From a virus, in the IMG/VR virus record IMGVR_UViG_3300050120_000126, positions 1 to 64,000 of that record: a DNA stretch of 64,000 nt, one strand, 5' to 3'. Under the pieces are notes generated by a model. The model made no database searches. It was not told the origin of the DNA and saw nothing but the letters and a program-made list of their open reading frames with translations. The position numbers were made by a program, and so were the translations under genes. This document shows positions 6,843-16,323 of the stretch, piece by piece (position 1 is the stretch's first letter; every line of letters starts with the position of its first letter).

Positions 6843-7490
6843 ATGGCGAAGAATAAAGTATCGGCGATTCGCGATGCTATGCGAACAAGGCCGATGCCGC
6901 CCAAAGAGATATTTGACCCGGTAGGCAAGTTATTTCATGCGGCGCCGGACGTTCTAGCGTGGGCGCAGGAGCAAATCCTGAAAGACGGCGCCCCGCTCTA
7001 TAACGAAGACCACAAGCACTTAGAGTTCGCCGACATCGCGTTTATGTGGGCTGAATCCGGTTTCGTGAAAGCAGGGCGCACGGTGCTCGGCCAGTGCGAG
7101 GAGATTACCTTTCGCTGTGGCCTGTGGCAAAAGGGGCGCCAGCAACAGCAGATGGTCGAATGGTTCGGGCATGTGCCTGATTATCTAATTACGCTAGACG
7201 CCAAGTTCTGCATTGAGTGTTCGGACGCTGACTTCTGCGCATTGGTAGAACACGAGCTTTATCACATAGGACATCTACTGGATGAGTACGGTCAGCCAGC
7301 CTATGGTAAGTGGGGCGATCCGAAGCTTGGAATTCGCGGTCATGACGTGGAAGAGTTCACTGGAGTGGTCCGGCGCTACGGGGCATCTGCCGATGTCGCC
7401 AAGATGGTAGAGGCTGCCAACAAGATGCCTGAAGTATCAAAACTTAACATTGCAAGGGCGTGCGGCACATGCCTTTTAAAGTCGGCATGA
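6843..7490 (+). CDS. Putative phage zinc metallopeptidase
   Basis: 215 residues. The HExxH motif is HELYH near residue 140 (LVEHELYHIGH), with a downstream GIRGHDVEEF segment that can supply a third ligand. It matches the phage metallopeptidase family often found near terminase genes. Cys residues occur near the centre (CIEC). Function in phage growth is unknown; head processing or host protein cleavage are guesses. Confidence 0.75.
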   Translation: MAKNKVSAIRDAMRTRPMPPKEIFDPVGKLFHAAPDVLAWAQEQILKDGAPLYNEDHKHLEFADIAFMWAESGFVKAGRTVLGQCEEITFRCGLWQKGRQQQQMVEWFGHVPDYLITLDAKFCIECSDADFCALVEHELYHIGHLLDEYGQPAYGKWGDPKLGIRGHDVEEFTGVVRRYGASADVAKMVEAANKMPEVSKLNIARACGTCLLKSA

Positions 7491-7520
7491 CTTGGAATGT
7501 GCTTGGAAGAAAGTAAGTAA

Positions 7521-7991
7521 ATGGCGGCTCTCACCGAAAAGGTAAAACTCCATATCGTGCAGGCATTGGCTTGTTTCGATACGCCGACGCAAGCCTCTAA
7601 GAGCGTCCAAGCAGAATTTGGGCTGGCTGTTTCGCCGCAGCAATGCGAGGCATACGATCCTCATAAACGGACGGGAAATCGTCTTAGCGAGAAATATAAA
7701 AAGATTTTCGAAGCTACCCGAAAAGCTTTTCTTGAAGATACGAGTTTAATTGGTGTGTCACACCGCGCGGTGCGCTTGCGCACGTTGCAGCGCCTTATTG
7801 ATCGCTGCGAGAGTTCAGGCAACGTCCCATTGACGGCGCAATTGCTTGAGCAGGTTGCCAAAGAGACTGGCGATTCTTTTACCAATAGACAAAAAGTCCA
7901 ACTTAATGCCGCGGTTACGAACAGGGAGCCACGCGAATTGACGGACGAAGAGCTGAAAGAAGAGCTTGCTAAATATGGGATCGAACCATGA
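7521..7991 (+). CDS. Terminase small subunit (DUF2280-like)
   Basis: 156 residues. VKLHIVQALACFDTPTQASK, then AYDPHKRTG and FEATRKAFLEDTSLIGVSHRAVRLRTL, match the DUF2280 family encoded just upstream of phage large terminases. It binds packaging-site DNA and feeds it to the large subunit, whose gene it overlaps by 17 bases. Confidence 0.75.
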   Translation: MAALTEKVKLHIVQALACFDTPTQASKSVQAEFGLAVSPQQCEAYDPHKRTGNRLSEKYKKIFEATRKAFLEDTSLIGVSHRAVRLRTLQRLIDRCESSGNVPLTAQLLEQVAKETGDSFTNRQKVQLNAAVTNREPRELTDEELKEELAKYGIEP

Positions 7992-9468
7992 AAAGCTTGC
8001 TCTTTTAAAGGAAGCTAGATTACGGAAATGCCGAACGGATTTTCTGACCTATCGCAAGACCATCAACCCGACGGCTAAATGGGGCTGGTGGCAGATAGAA
8101 ATAGCGCGCGAGTTGCAGACGTTCTTTGATGACCTGGTGGCAGGTAAGCGCCCGAAGCTAGTTATTCAGGCACCTCCGCAGCATGGTAAGTCGGTGCAAG
8201 TCATCGATTTTATTTCTTGGATTGCCGGCAAGAACCCATCCTGTCGGACTATCTACACGTCGTTTTCAGAACGATTAGGTATTAGGGCTAATCTTCGGCT
8301 ACAGCGGTTATACGATTCGCCAATTTACGCCGAGATATTCCCAGGGACAACGATCAACCGATCGAATGCCGTGACGCTGGCCGGACAGTATTTACGGAAT
8401 CGGGAGATTCTTGAGTATGTCGGAACAGAAGGTTATTTTCGGAATACAACGGTTCGCGGATCGATTACCGGCGAGTCTTTGGATTTGGGTGTTATCGATG
8501 ACCCGATTCGTGGTAGGTCCGACGCGAATAGTCCGACGATCCGTGATGCGGCGTGGGATTGGTTCACGGATGATTTCTTCACCCGATTTAGTGAAGAGGC
8601 CGGATTACTGGCGATTCTGACTCGTTGGCATGTAGACGACCCTATCGGACGTTTGATAGATCGATATCCAGAAGTAAAAGTATTGAGTTACCCGGCAATC
8701 GCGGAGGTGAACGATGCTAATCGAAAGGTTGGCGAAGCACTTTTCCCAGAACACAAGTCGGTTGAATTCTTGCGTGAGCGCGAGTCGATCATGGATCGGC
8801 CGAATTGGCTTGCTCTGTATCAGCAACGTCCTACGGCGTCAATGGACGGAACACTTTTCAGCGCTGAAAACATGCTTGTTGACGGGCAACCTGTGCCGAT
8901 TCCAGTTGGCTGCGATTTTGTTTATGCAGTCATCGATTCAGCATTCAAAGCAGGCGACAAGAACGACGGCACGGCTGTCGCATATTGGGCCAGGTCTCGT
9001 TTCACTGGTATCCCGCTGGTTCTCTTGGATTGGGACATCGTTCAGATCGAAGGCGACTTGATCATTGAATGGTTTCCATCGATTACATCTAGGCTTGAAG
9101 AATTATCGACAGCGACTAAGGCGAGGATGGGCAGCGCTGGCACGTTTATTGAAGATAAGGCCAGCGGAATTATATTGCTGCAGCATGCCGCTAGAAATGG
9201 GCTTCAAGCCCATGCGATCGATAGCAAGCTGACAGCGGTTGGCAAAGATGCGCGCGGCATAGCGGTCTCTGGGTACGTATATGAAGGGCGCGTCAAGATG
9301 AGCGCGCCGGCATACAACAAGGTAACTAAATATAAGGGAAGAACGCAGAACCATTTCATGACGCAATTCTTCGGATATCAACTTGGGGTACCAAATCAGG
9401 CTGATGATCTTTACGACGTAGGCGTTTACGGCATTTCGATTGGTTTGGGCGATTCAGAGGGCATTTAA
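7975..9468 (+). CDS. Terminase large subunit
   Basis: About 497 residues from ATG 7975; an upstream TTG at 7966 is less likely because GAAGAG fits the ATG. Walker A is APPQHGKS at ~66-73 and Walker B is LGVIDDP at ~171-177. An ILTRWH coupling motif follows at ~220. The C-terminal nuclease half contains AVIDSAFKAGDKND and FIEDKASG, both expected acidic sites. It powers DNA packaging and cuts the concatemer. Confidence 0.9.
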   Translation: MGSNHEKLALLKEARLRKCRTDFLTYRKTINPTAKWGWWQIEIARELQTFFDDLVAGKRPKLVIQAPPQHGKSVQVIDFISWIAGKNPSCRTIYTSFSERLGIRANLRLQRLYDSPIYAEIFPGTTINRSNAVTLAGQYLRNREILEYVGTEGYFRNTTVRGSITGESLDLGVIDDPIRGRSDANSPTIRDAAWDWFTDDFFTRFSEEAGLLAILTRWHVDDPIGRLIDRYPEVKVLSYPAIAEVNDANRKVGEALFPEHKSVEFLRERESIMDRPNWLALYQQRPTASMDGTLFSAENMLVDGQPVPIPVGCDFVYAVIDSAFKAGDKNDGTAVAYWARSRFTGIPLVLLDWDIVQIEGDLIIEWFPSITSRLEELSTATKARMGSAGTFIEDKASGIILLQHAARNGLQAHAIDSKLTAVGKDARGIAVSGYVYEGRVKMSAPAYNKVTKYKGRTQNHFMTQFFGYQLGVPNQADDLYDVGVYGISIGLGDSEGI

Positions 9469-10893
9469 ATGAGCGAACACAGCACGATTGGCATTTCAGG
9501 ATCGTCGCTAGGCTCCGCTCTATCCGACCTCCTCATGTGTGATGAGATGGTGCCAGGCGCTGAAATAAGCTACCAGCTGGCCAAGACGATTTATCTATAT
9601 CACCCGCTCGGCGGGAAGATGGTCGACAAGCCAATCAAGATGGCGATGAGCCAGGATCGGATTATCGCCATACCGGGCAGTCCAGAAGATATGGTCAAAA
9701 AGGCATTTCTCGCTGAATGGGATGCCTTGCAGTGCGATAAGCTCATTGCCAATACAAAACGGATTTCACGCATCTATGGTGTTTCCTCAATCGTATATGG
9801 CGCTGTCGGAGTCGATACTGATAAAGCGATCGATCCGAAGGATTTATCGAAATTGGAGTTGTATTTCAATATCCTTGACCCGCTGAATACGGCCGGCAGC
9901 TTGGTATTGAACCAAGATCCGAATGCGCCGGACTTTCTGAAGCACGCATCGATCACTGTGTCTGGACAACCTTACCACCGGTCCCGCGCATGCGTGATTA
10001 TGAATGGCGAACCGATTTACATCGGTTACACCAATTCGGCATTCGGCTATGTCGGGCGGTCGACGTATCAGCGTGCGTTGTTCCCGATGAAGTCATTTGT
10101 TCAGTCGATGATTACCGACGATATGGTGACGCGTAAGGCTGGGTTGCTGATCGCTAAGATGAAGGGCGCCGGTAGCATCGCTGACAACCTGATGCAGAAA
10201 CTTGCCGGCTTCAAGCGCCAACTGCTCAAGGAAGCGAAGACCGGCAACGTGTTGAATGTCGATATTACCGAGGATATCGAAACGCTGAATATGCAGAATG
10301 CCGATACGGCAATGTTGACTGCACGCAAAAATATCATCGAAAATATTGCATCGGCCGATGACATGCCGGCGAAGATTTTACTATCAGAATCTTTTGCTGA
10401 GGGCTTCGGCGAGGGTTCTGAGGATGCCAAAGACGTCGTGCGTTATTTGGTTGGCTTGCGTGACGAGTTGCAGCCGCTATACGACTTCTTTGATCCAATC
10501 GTCATGCGGCGCGCGTGGAGTCCTGAGTTCTATGAGACTGTCCAGGCTCAGTTTCCAGAATTCAAAAAAATCAGTTACAACGCGGCGTTCTACTCTTGGT
10601 CGAATGCCTTCAGCGCCACCTGGCCGAATCTAATCGAAGAGCCTGAAAGCGAAAAGACCAAGACCGACGACGTTAAGTTAAAAGGCATCGTTGCGATGTT
10701 GGAAGTCCTACTGCCGAATATGGACCCTGAAAACAAAGCGATCCTGATTGACTGGGCGGCTTCGAACTTCAACGAATGTAAGTCACTGCTGCAACATCCT
10801 CTTGTTTTGGATATGGAAGCTTTACGCGACTACGTTCCTCCAGAACCGCCAGCAGCGGTCGACGCGCCGAAACCCTTCGCTGCAGCCGCATGA
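9469..10893 (+). CDS. Portal protein (DUF1073-type)
   Basis: 474 residues starting one base after the terminase stop. VDKPIKMAMSQDR, the FNILDPLNTAG region, and FGEGSEDAKDVVRYLVGLRDELQPLYDF are typical of the DUF1073 portal family. The C-terminus is proline-rich. The portal forms the dodecameric channel at one capsid vertex and initiates head assembly. Confidence 0.85.
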   Translation: MSEHSTIGISGSSLGSALSDLLMCDEMVPGAEISYQLAKTIYLYHPLGGKMVDKPIKMAMSQDRIIAIPGSPEDMVKKAFLAEWDALQCDKLIANTKRISRIYGVSSIVYGAVGVDTDKAIDPKDLSKLELYFNILDPLNTAGSLVLNQDPNAPDFLKHASITVSGQPYHRSRACVIMNGEPIYIGYTNSAFGYVGRSTYQRALFPMKSFVQSMITDDMVTRKAGLLIAKMKGAGSIADNLMQKLAGFKRQLLKEAKTGNVLNVDITEDIETLNMQNADTAMLTARKNIIENIASADDMPAKILLSESFAEGFGEGSEDAKDVVRYLVGLRDELQPLYDFFDPIVMRRAWSPEFYETVQAQFPEFKKISYNAAFYSWSNAFSATWPNLIEEPESEKTKTDDVKLKGIVAMLEVLLPNMDPENKAILIDWAASNFNECKSLLQHPLVLDMEALRDYVPPEPPAAVDAPKPFAAAA

Positions 10894-11702
10894 TGTCACC
10901 ATTTTACAGAGTGATCGAAGCCGCGATCGCCGATATTGAAGCGAATGGCTACGACAGCCAGGAACGCATCGATTACTGGGTCACCAAGATCGAGGCGGCC
11001 GCCCGCGCTACGGCAACACCAGAGCATGTGCTGCAAGAGGCGCTGAATCAGCAGATGCAATCTATTTATCGCCGCATGATAGAGCGCGGCGATATATTGA
11101 AGGTGCATCAAGGCATACAGCGGTTCACGCTTGAAAAGTTGCGACCGTCCCTGCGCAACGAGTTGGACCGCCGCATCATGGCCAGCGCCAATCTGATCAA
11201 GATGAACCGGGCGAGCGCGATCGCAGATACAAGGCAGAGATTCGTAGGCTGGGCGACGTCAATACCGAAAGGCGGTACGCGCGCGGTCGATAAGATGGAA
11301 GTCAAAACGGATCTGCGCAAGGCGCTGACGCAGTTGCCATTTGAGGAGCGCCGGGTAGCGATCGACCAGGGGCATAAATTTGTCGGCGCGTTGAATAACA
11401 TCCTGGCCACGAACGGCGGAGCGATTGCTCTTATCTGGAAGTCGCACTGGCGCCGGCCTGGTTATCACTACCGCAAAGACCACAAAGAACGCGATGGCCA
11501 TGTGTACACGATTCGTAATAATTGGGCGCAAGAGCGTGGCTTGATGAAGAAAGGCCTGAATGGCTATTACGATGAAGTAACTGCGGTCGGCGAGGAAATA
11601 TTCTGTTCTTGTGGCGCGCAATATCTATACGCCCTACGCGATCTACCGCCTGAGATGTTGACCATTAAGGGCGAACAGGCACTTGATTCGATCCGAACTT
11701 GA
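10890..11702 (+). CDS. Minor head/head morphogenesis protein (Mu gpF-like)
   Basis: 270 residues; ATG overlaps the portal stop. The C-terminal part has YHYRKDHKERDGHVYTI, NNWAQERGL and a FCSCGAQY segment, the Cys/His-containing end typical of Mu gpF-related head proteins. Gene order (terminase, portal, this gene, scaffold/protease-like gene) agrees. Confidence 0.7.
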   Translation: MMSPFYRVIEAAIADIEANGYDSQERIDYWVTKIEAAARATATPEHVLQEALNQQMQSIYRRMIERGDILKVHQGIQRFTLEKLRPSLRNELDRRIMASANLIKMNRASAIADTRQRFVGWATSIPKGGTRAVDKMEVKTDLRKALTQLPFEERRVAIDQGHKFVGALNNILATNGGAIALIWKSHWRRPGYHYRKDHKERDGHVYTIRNNWAQERGLMKKGLNGYYDEVTAVGEEIFCSCGAQYLYALRDLPPEMLTIKGEQALDSIRT

Positions 11703-11820
11703 TTTCGGGCAGTTGCTATTTTTACCGCGTAATAATGATTTAGGAGTGTGGCGTTTCTAGAGGGCTATCTGAATTAACAGGGCGCAGGCCGCAATTGAGG
11801 GGCTTGTATTGCATTGTCGT

Positions 11821-11904
11821 ATGAATGCATTGAGCGATGTCCAGAAAGCACGTAAATCCGGTTTAGACCCGGATACTCCATTTATTTTTGAATCCGGCTA
11901 TTAG
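11821..11904 (+). CDS. Possible very small ORF in the head-gene gap
   Basis: 27 codons from ATG 11821 (MNALSDVQKARKSGLDPDTP, then seven more residues). Its composition is protein-like and its end is soluble, but no ribosome-binding site is clear. The remainder of 11703-11984 holds only an intrinsic terminator. Confidence 0.3.
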   Translation: MNALSDVQKARKSGLDPDTPFIFESGY

Positions 11905-11940
11905 CCTAGTTTTTATTTCTTAAATATTTTTCAAACGACA

Positions 11941-11970
11941 AGCCACTCTAGAGGTGGCTTTTTGCTTTTC
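11941..11970 (+). terminator. Intrinsic terminator
   Basis: AGCCAC...GTGGCT stem followed by TTTTTGCTTTT, 15 bases before the scaffold/protease-like gene. Confidence 0.65.
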
Positions 11971-11984
11971 ATAGACAAAAATAT

Positions 11985-13781
11985 ATGACCCCAACGATTC
12001 CGACACAGAAAACAATCGTTGGTGCGGTGTCGGGCGCGCTCAATGCTTGGGAAGTGGCATCTACTCAGGCAGCCGGCATTGCTCTGGTTGCTACTGGCAA
12101 GGTCTTGCTATTGAAGCGCGGACCGGGCGGTGACTATCCTGAACATTGGTCATTCCCGGGTGGTAAGGTTGAACTTGCTGAATTGCCTGGTCAAGCCGCG
12201 ATTCGTGAGGTGTTTGAAGAAACCGGATTTTTGGTATCCGGGGCAATGCGCCAACTGTCATACACCGACAGCGGGAAGGTTGCCTATACGACGTTCGGCA
12301 GAGCTGTATCGCAATTCGCTCCAACGTTATGCGAAGAAAATACAGAGTTTGTTTGGGCCGAGGAAGGAAAGTATCCAGAGCCGCTTCACCCAGGTACTAA
12401 GTTGACTTTGGAGTCTGGTGTTCTGGATTTCGTCAATCCGTTAAAAATGAATGAACTCGAACTGGCACGCGCCATGGCTGCCGGCGAGCTACCTTCTCCC
12501 CAGCGGTACATGAATGTTTGGCTTTTCGCCATGCGCATTACCGGCACTGGCGTTGCATATCGGACCGCAAATAACGAATTTGTGTTCCGCAATCCAGAAC
12601 TTTATTTAAACGATGACTTCCTTGCGCGATGTAATGGATTGACAGTCATCGCCGAACATCCTGATAAGAAAACGATGGATTCGAAAGAATTCGTTGAGCG
12701 CAATATCGGATCAATTTTCTTGCCCTACATCGTCGGCGACGAAGTGTGGGGCATCTCCAAAATCTACGATGCGGCCGCCGCGCACATGATGGAAAAGCAT
12801 CAGCTTTCCACTTCTCCGACGGTCGTGTTTAGTGACCCTGCAGCAAATAGCACCATCAAGTTGGAAGATGGGGCGACCCTCTTAATCGAGGGAAAACCGA
12901 GCCTGCTCGACCATGTAGCGATCTGCATACAAGGCGTGTGGGATAAGGGCGGCCCGCCATCCGGCGTATCCACCAACAACGTTCAGGAAAATCAAATGAC
13001 AGACGAAGAACTGAAGGCCAAGGCGGACGCCGAGGCGAAAGAGAAAGCCGACGCCGATGCCAAAGCAAAGGCTGACAGTGATGCAAAGGCTCGCGCCGAT
13101 GCTGATGACGATTTCAAGGCGTCCATGAAGAAATTCTGCGATTCCATGGAAAAACGTATGGATTCCTACGAAGCCGACAAGAAGAAGGCAGATTCGAATA
13201 TGCCTGCTCCGACGCAAACTGCTGCGGATGCTGAAGCCGAGGAAAAAGAGACCAAGGCTAAGGCTGATGCCGAAGAGGAAGAAAAGCGTGGCGCGGAAGA
13301 AAAGGAAAAGGCCAAAGCCGACGCCGACGAAACCCGCAAGAAGATCGCCGATCTGGAATCGCGTATGCCGAAAGAAATATCCGATGCCGACTTTGCAGAA
13401 ATGGCCGACGCGCAAGCCAAAGCCGATAGCGTGTTTGCTGCATTTGGCGACTCCGCACCGCGGCCGTGGGCAAGCGAAACATTGCTAGCTTACCGCAAGC
13501 GCCTGATGGTCCAGTTGCAGAAGCATAGCCCCGACTGGAAAGGCGTTGATCTTGGTGCTCTGGATTCGGCTGTTGTCAGCATCGCCGAACCGCGCATCTA
13601 TGCCGATGCCGTCAAAGCTGCTGCGCATCCGGTTGATCTGCCTGCTGGCACTCTCCGCACCATCGAGAAGAAGGATAGCAACGGCCAGGTCATCCGTACC
13701 TTCATTGGTGATCCGAATGTCTGGATGGGAGATTTCAAGAGCACTGCGATGCGCCAAGTCTCCGTCTATAAAGGGAATTAA
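11985..13781 (+). CDS. Nudix hydrolase fused to a DUF2213-like prohead/scaffold protein
   Basis: 598 residues in three parts. Residues ~28-150 are a Nudix domain with an intact box: G60, E66, R74-E75, E78-E79, G81. Residues ~155-330 resemble DUF2213 phage prohead proteins (LNDDFLARCNGLTVIAEHP; GSIFLPYIVGDEVWG). Residues ~340-470 are a Lys/Ala/Asp/Glu coiled coil of scaffold type, followed by a globular C-terminus. The gene sits between the minor head gene and the capsid genes, where a protease/scaffold is expected. A Nudix domain here is unusual; it could hydrolyse a nucleotide or ADP-ribose compound or serve as a fold. Confidence 0.8.
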   Translation: MTPTIPTQKTIVGAVSGALNAWEVASTQAAGIALVATGKVLLLKRGPGGDYPEHWSFPGGKVELAELPGQAAIREVFEETGFLVSGAMRQLSYTDSGKVAYTTFGRAVSQFAPTLCEENTEFVWAEEGKYPEPLHPGTKLTLESGVLDFVNPLKMNELELARAMAAGELPSPQRYMNVWLFAMRITGTGVAYRTANNEFVFRNPELYLNDDFLARCNGLTVIAEHPDKKTMDSKEFVERNIGSIFLPYIVGDEVWGISKIYDAAAAHMMEKHQLSTSPTVVFSDPAANSTIKLEDGATLLIEGKPSLLDHVAICIQGVWDKGGPPSGVSTNNVQENQMTDEELKAKADAEAKEKADADAKAKADSDAKARADADDDFKASMKKFCDSMEKRMDSYEADKKKADSNMPAPTQTAADAEAEEKETKAKADAEEEEKRGAEEKEKAKADADETRKKIADLESRMPKEISDADFAEMADAQAKADSVFAAFGDSAPRPWASETLLAYRKRLMVQLQKHSPDWKGVDLGALDSAVVSIAEPRIYADAVKAAAHPVDLPAGTLRTIEKKDSNGQVIRTFIGDPNVWMGDFKSTAMRQVSVYKGN

Positions 13782-13783
13782 TA

Positions 13784-14665
13784 ATGTCAAACCTCGTATC
13801 GTTTAACCCGATGCTGACCACGAACGCTGCTGGTTCGTTTTCAGTCCAGTCGGAAGGCTATGTCCAGGGTACCGCGCTCGATGATCCTGCGATTCGCTAT
13901 CAACTGGTCAATGGCGTGCTTGCTCTGACTGAATCACTCCCGATGTGGGGCGGCTGTGCATTGACCGAAAATATCCCTAACCCGGGCTTCGGTAATATGG
14001 TCGGCGGCAACGTCGGCCGCGCGCTCAACAATGCGGCCATCAGTGGTTTTAGCGTGTTCAATCAGGGCAGCGCGATGATCAACTGGCCGCAAAACAAGGT
14101 GCCTATTACCGGCCAGGGCGGCACAGTGCCATTCTATCGCTTGGGTTCCAATGCGCGCATTCCAGTGCAATGCGATCCGTCGCTAGCTTCACTGCAAGGT
14201 GGTGCGATCACACAGCAAGTGTCGTGGGATTTTAATAACCAGATCTTGCAGCCATACGACGCGTCGACCGCGACAATCACCATCTCGTCGATGACCGCGA
14301 CTTTCGCAAATGGCGTGTACACGATTGCGGTCGTTACCGCGGCTGCATCGGTTGTTGGTGCGGTTGGCGATTCGATCAATATTTCGGGTGCCACGAACAG
14401 CGGCACCGGTGGCGCGGCTTTAGTCAATGGCAACTTCGTTGTCACGGCGTTCACCGATAGCCAGCATTTCAGCTTCCAAGTGACTGCTGTTACCGGTGCG
14501 ATCGGCACCATCGCCGGCACCCCGGTCCTGAATCAAGGTACTGGCGCTCTGCCAGTCAAGGTTCTGGAAATCAATTCCGGTAATAGCAAGGTCGTTACCT
14601 GGAGTCCAACTCTGTTGACAGCGAACTGGAATCTCAGCGGTTCCGTTGCTCTCATCCAAATCTAA
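13784..14665 (+). CDS. Capsid-associated structural protein with inserted beta domain
   Basis: 293 residues, immediately before the major capsid gene, the place of a cement or decoration protein. Residues ~165-250 form a separate beta-rich, Ala/Thr/Gly segment (SSMTATFANGVYTIAVV; VGDSINISG; NFVVTAFTDSQHFSF). It resembles the FCCH-like barrels inserted in many phage virion proteins, two others of which occur in this window. Confidence 0.65.
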   Translation: MSNLVSFNPMLTTNAAGSFSVQSEGYVQGTALDDPAIRYQLVNGVLALTESLPMWGGCALTENIPNPGFGNMVGGNVGRALNNAAISGFSVFNQGSAMINWPQNKVPITGQGGTVPFYRLGSNARIPVQCDPSLASLQGGAITQQVSWDFNNQILQPYDASTATITISSMTATFANGVYTIAVVTAAASVVGAVGDSINISGATNSGTGGAALVNGNFVVTAFTDSQHFSFQVTAVTGAIGTIAGTPVLNQGTGALPVKVLEINSGNSKVVTWSPTLLTANWNLSGSVALIQI

Positions 14666-14674
14666 GGGGCGATA

Positions 14675-15691
14675 ATGGCTAATATCTCACCAAGCTATAT
14701 CATTCAGCATCCGTCGTATGTTGTTCCAGAAATCCTGACGCAGTATCAACAGGCTTCCGGCGCATTCTCAGTTCTGGCGGGTAATGATCCAATGGTTCGT
14801 CTAAGCGACGGCGATTTGCAGGTATACATCAAGCATCTGGATATCCGTACCAAGGTCAATGCCGGCCAATCGGCAGGTAACTTGCTGCCGGGCGTTTCGG
14901 TTACTACCGACATGATCAGCACGCCGACCTACCTCATGCGCGTGCGCGCCGAATACGATCACCACGATACCCAGGCAATGGGTAACTGGGGCATCTCGAT
15001 CGTTGAAGCGCAGCGTCTGGGCATGCGTCAGGGTATCTTCCAGCAATTGCGCACCGGTCTGCTGCAGGGCTTCAATCCTGCGAATGGCGAAGGGCTGCTG
15101 AATACCCAGGGCGCAACAACTCTGGCACTGCCGGCTGACTCCAACGGTAATACGACTGTAAGCACGTACGACAGCGGTCAGCTAGGCTTGTTCTTGCTGA
15201 ACCAGATCGCCTCCGCAAAGGTTCGCACGATGCAAGTCGGCATGCCATTGCGCGTTACGATCTTGACTACACAGCGGATCATGACGCAGTTTGCCTATCA
15301 GGTCGTGCAATTGGTGCAATTCCAACGCCCCGGCGCCGGTAGTGCATCGCCGACTGGTTTGGTAAATGGCGTAGCTGGCGACAACGGTGATGAAATCGTA
15401 TGGGTTACGGATGATACCTTGATCGGCAAGGGTGCCGGTGGCACTGACGTCATCATCATCACTATTCCTGAAGTGTCGAAGCCGATCGCGAACAAGATCA
15501 ATACCAACGAGTTTTCGAAGATCACTCCTGGTTTGGCTGCTTGCAACCTGCAATACATGGATATGGCCGCTCCGCGCGAACTGCCGTGCCCATTGCCAGG
15601 TGGCGCAATCGACATCACGTCGGAGTTGCGTGCAACATCCGGTTGGGGTGTGCGTCCCGAAGCGACCTCGATCATCTCGGCCGCGTACTAA
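14675..15691 (+). CDS. Major capsid protein (DUF2184-like)
   Basis: 338 residues with GGxxATAA ribosome-binding context. The sequence (YDHHDTQAMGNWGISIVEAQ; RQGIFQQLRTGLLQGFNP; a C-terminal DITSELRATSGWGVRPEA) fits the HK97-fold capsid family called DUF2184 in related myophages. Two strong hairpins follow the stop, as often seen after highly expressed capsid genes. Confidence 0.8.
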   Translation: MANISPSYIIQHPSYVVPEILTQYQQASGAFSVLAGNDPMVRLSDGDLQVYIKHLDIRTKVNAGQSAGNLLPGVSVTTDMISTPTYLMRVRAEYDHHDTQAMGNWGISIVEAQRLGMRQGIFQQLRTGLLQGFNPANGEGLLNTQGATTLALPADSNGNTTVSTYDSGQLGLFLLNQIASAKVRTMQVGMPLRVTILTTQRIMTQFAYQVVQLVQFQRPGAGSASPTGLVNGVAGDNGDEIVWVTDDTLIGKGAGGTDVIIITIPEVSKPIANKINTNEFSKITPGLAACNLQYMDMAAPRELPCPLPGGAIDITSELRATSGWGVRPEATSIISAAY

Positions 15692-15728
15692 TGTAATTGC
15701 AGTAAATCGCTTCACCTAGTAGATATCG

Positions 15729-15800
15729 GCCGCCAATAGGCGGTTTTTTATTGGGTGTTTATAAATGCCCGGCGTCTAAATGACCCGGGCATTTTCATTT
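15729..15800 (+). terminator. Two tandem intrinsic terminators after the capsid gene
   Basis: 15729-15749: GCCGCC-aata-GGCGGT with TTTTTT. 15763-15800: a 10-bp stem AAATGCCCGG/CCGGGCATTT with a T-rich tail. They probably limit read-through from capsid mRNA. Confidence 0.75.
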
Positions 15801-15814
15801 AAAAGGAGATATGT

Positions 15815-16321
15815 ATGGCAAAGCTATTTGTTGCAAACTGCACACGTCAGCGTCACGAGTTTATTTTTCGCGCTCCCGAACAAAAAAATCCACAAGTTAA
15901 AGTCATCGAAATCGGTGGCCAGTCTCAAATCTGGAATGACTCGCCAATCGACCAACTCCGCAATATCGTTGAACAGCATGAAATGTACGGTTTGATCCCT
16001 GTTAGCGAGATTGACCGCACACGGCGCTTTGTCGGCTATTGCTACAGTTTCGATAAACCGATCGACGTCGATAAGATCATGTACACCGTCGAAAACAATG
16101 ATGTGGTCTTGACAGCCGATGCGCTGGAATCTCGCAAGCAATCGGCCCAAATTATCAACCAATCTTTATCGCAGGTAGCTGCTGAGGCTGGAAATGGGCT
16201 AAAAAATCTGGATGTCGAAATCAAGGAAATTGCCACCCCCGGTAAAGATGTGGCGTTCGATGAAACGATCACTGTCGAGAACCGCGGTAATGGCCGAGGC
16301 CGACCACGTCGCAATACCTAA
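15815..16321 (+). CDS. Virion-associated protein of unknown role
   Basis: 168 residues with an AAGGAGAT ribosome-binding site. The N-terminus contains FVANCTRQRHEFIFRAPE; the C-terminus is low-complexity and basic (GNGRGRPRRNT). Its place between capsid and connector genes suggests a head-completion or internal role. No family identified with confidence. Confidence 0.6.
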   Translation: MAKLFVANCTRQRHEFIFRAPEQKNPQVKVIEIGGQSQIWNDSPIDQLRNIVEQHEMYGLIPVSEIDRTRRFVGYCYSFDKPIDVDKIMYTVENNDVVLTADALESRKQSAQIINQSLSQVAAEAGNGLKNLDVEIKEIATPGKDVAFDETITVENRGNGRGRPRRNT

Positions 16322-16323
16322 TC

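Noticed and set aside
11703-11820. tRNA in the head-gene gap
   Set aside because: Some stem-forming sequence but no cloverleaf or T-loop motif.
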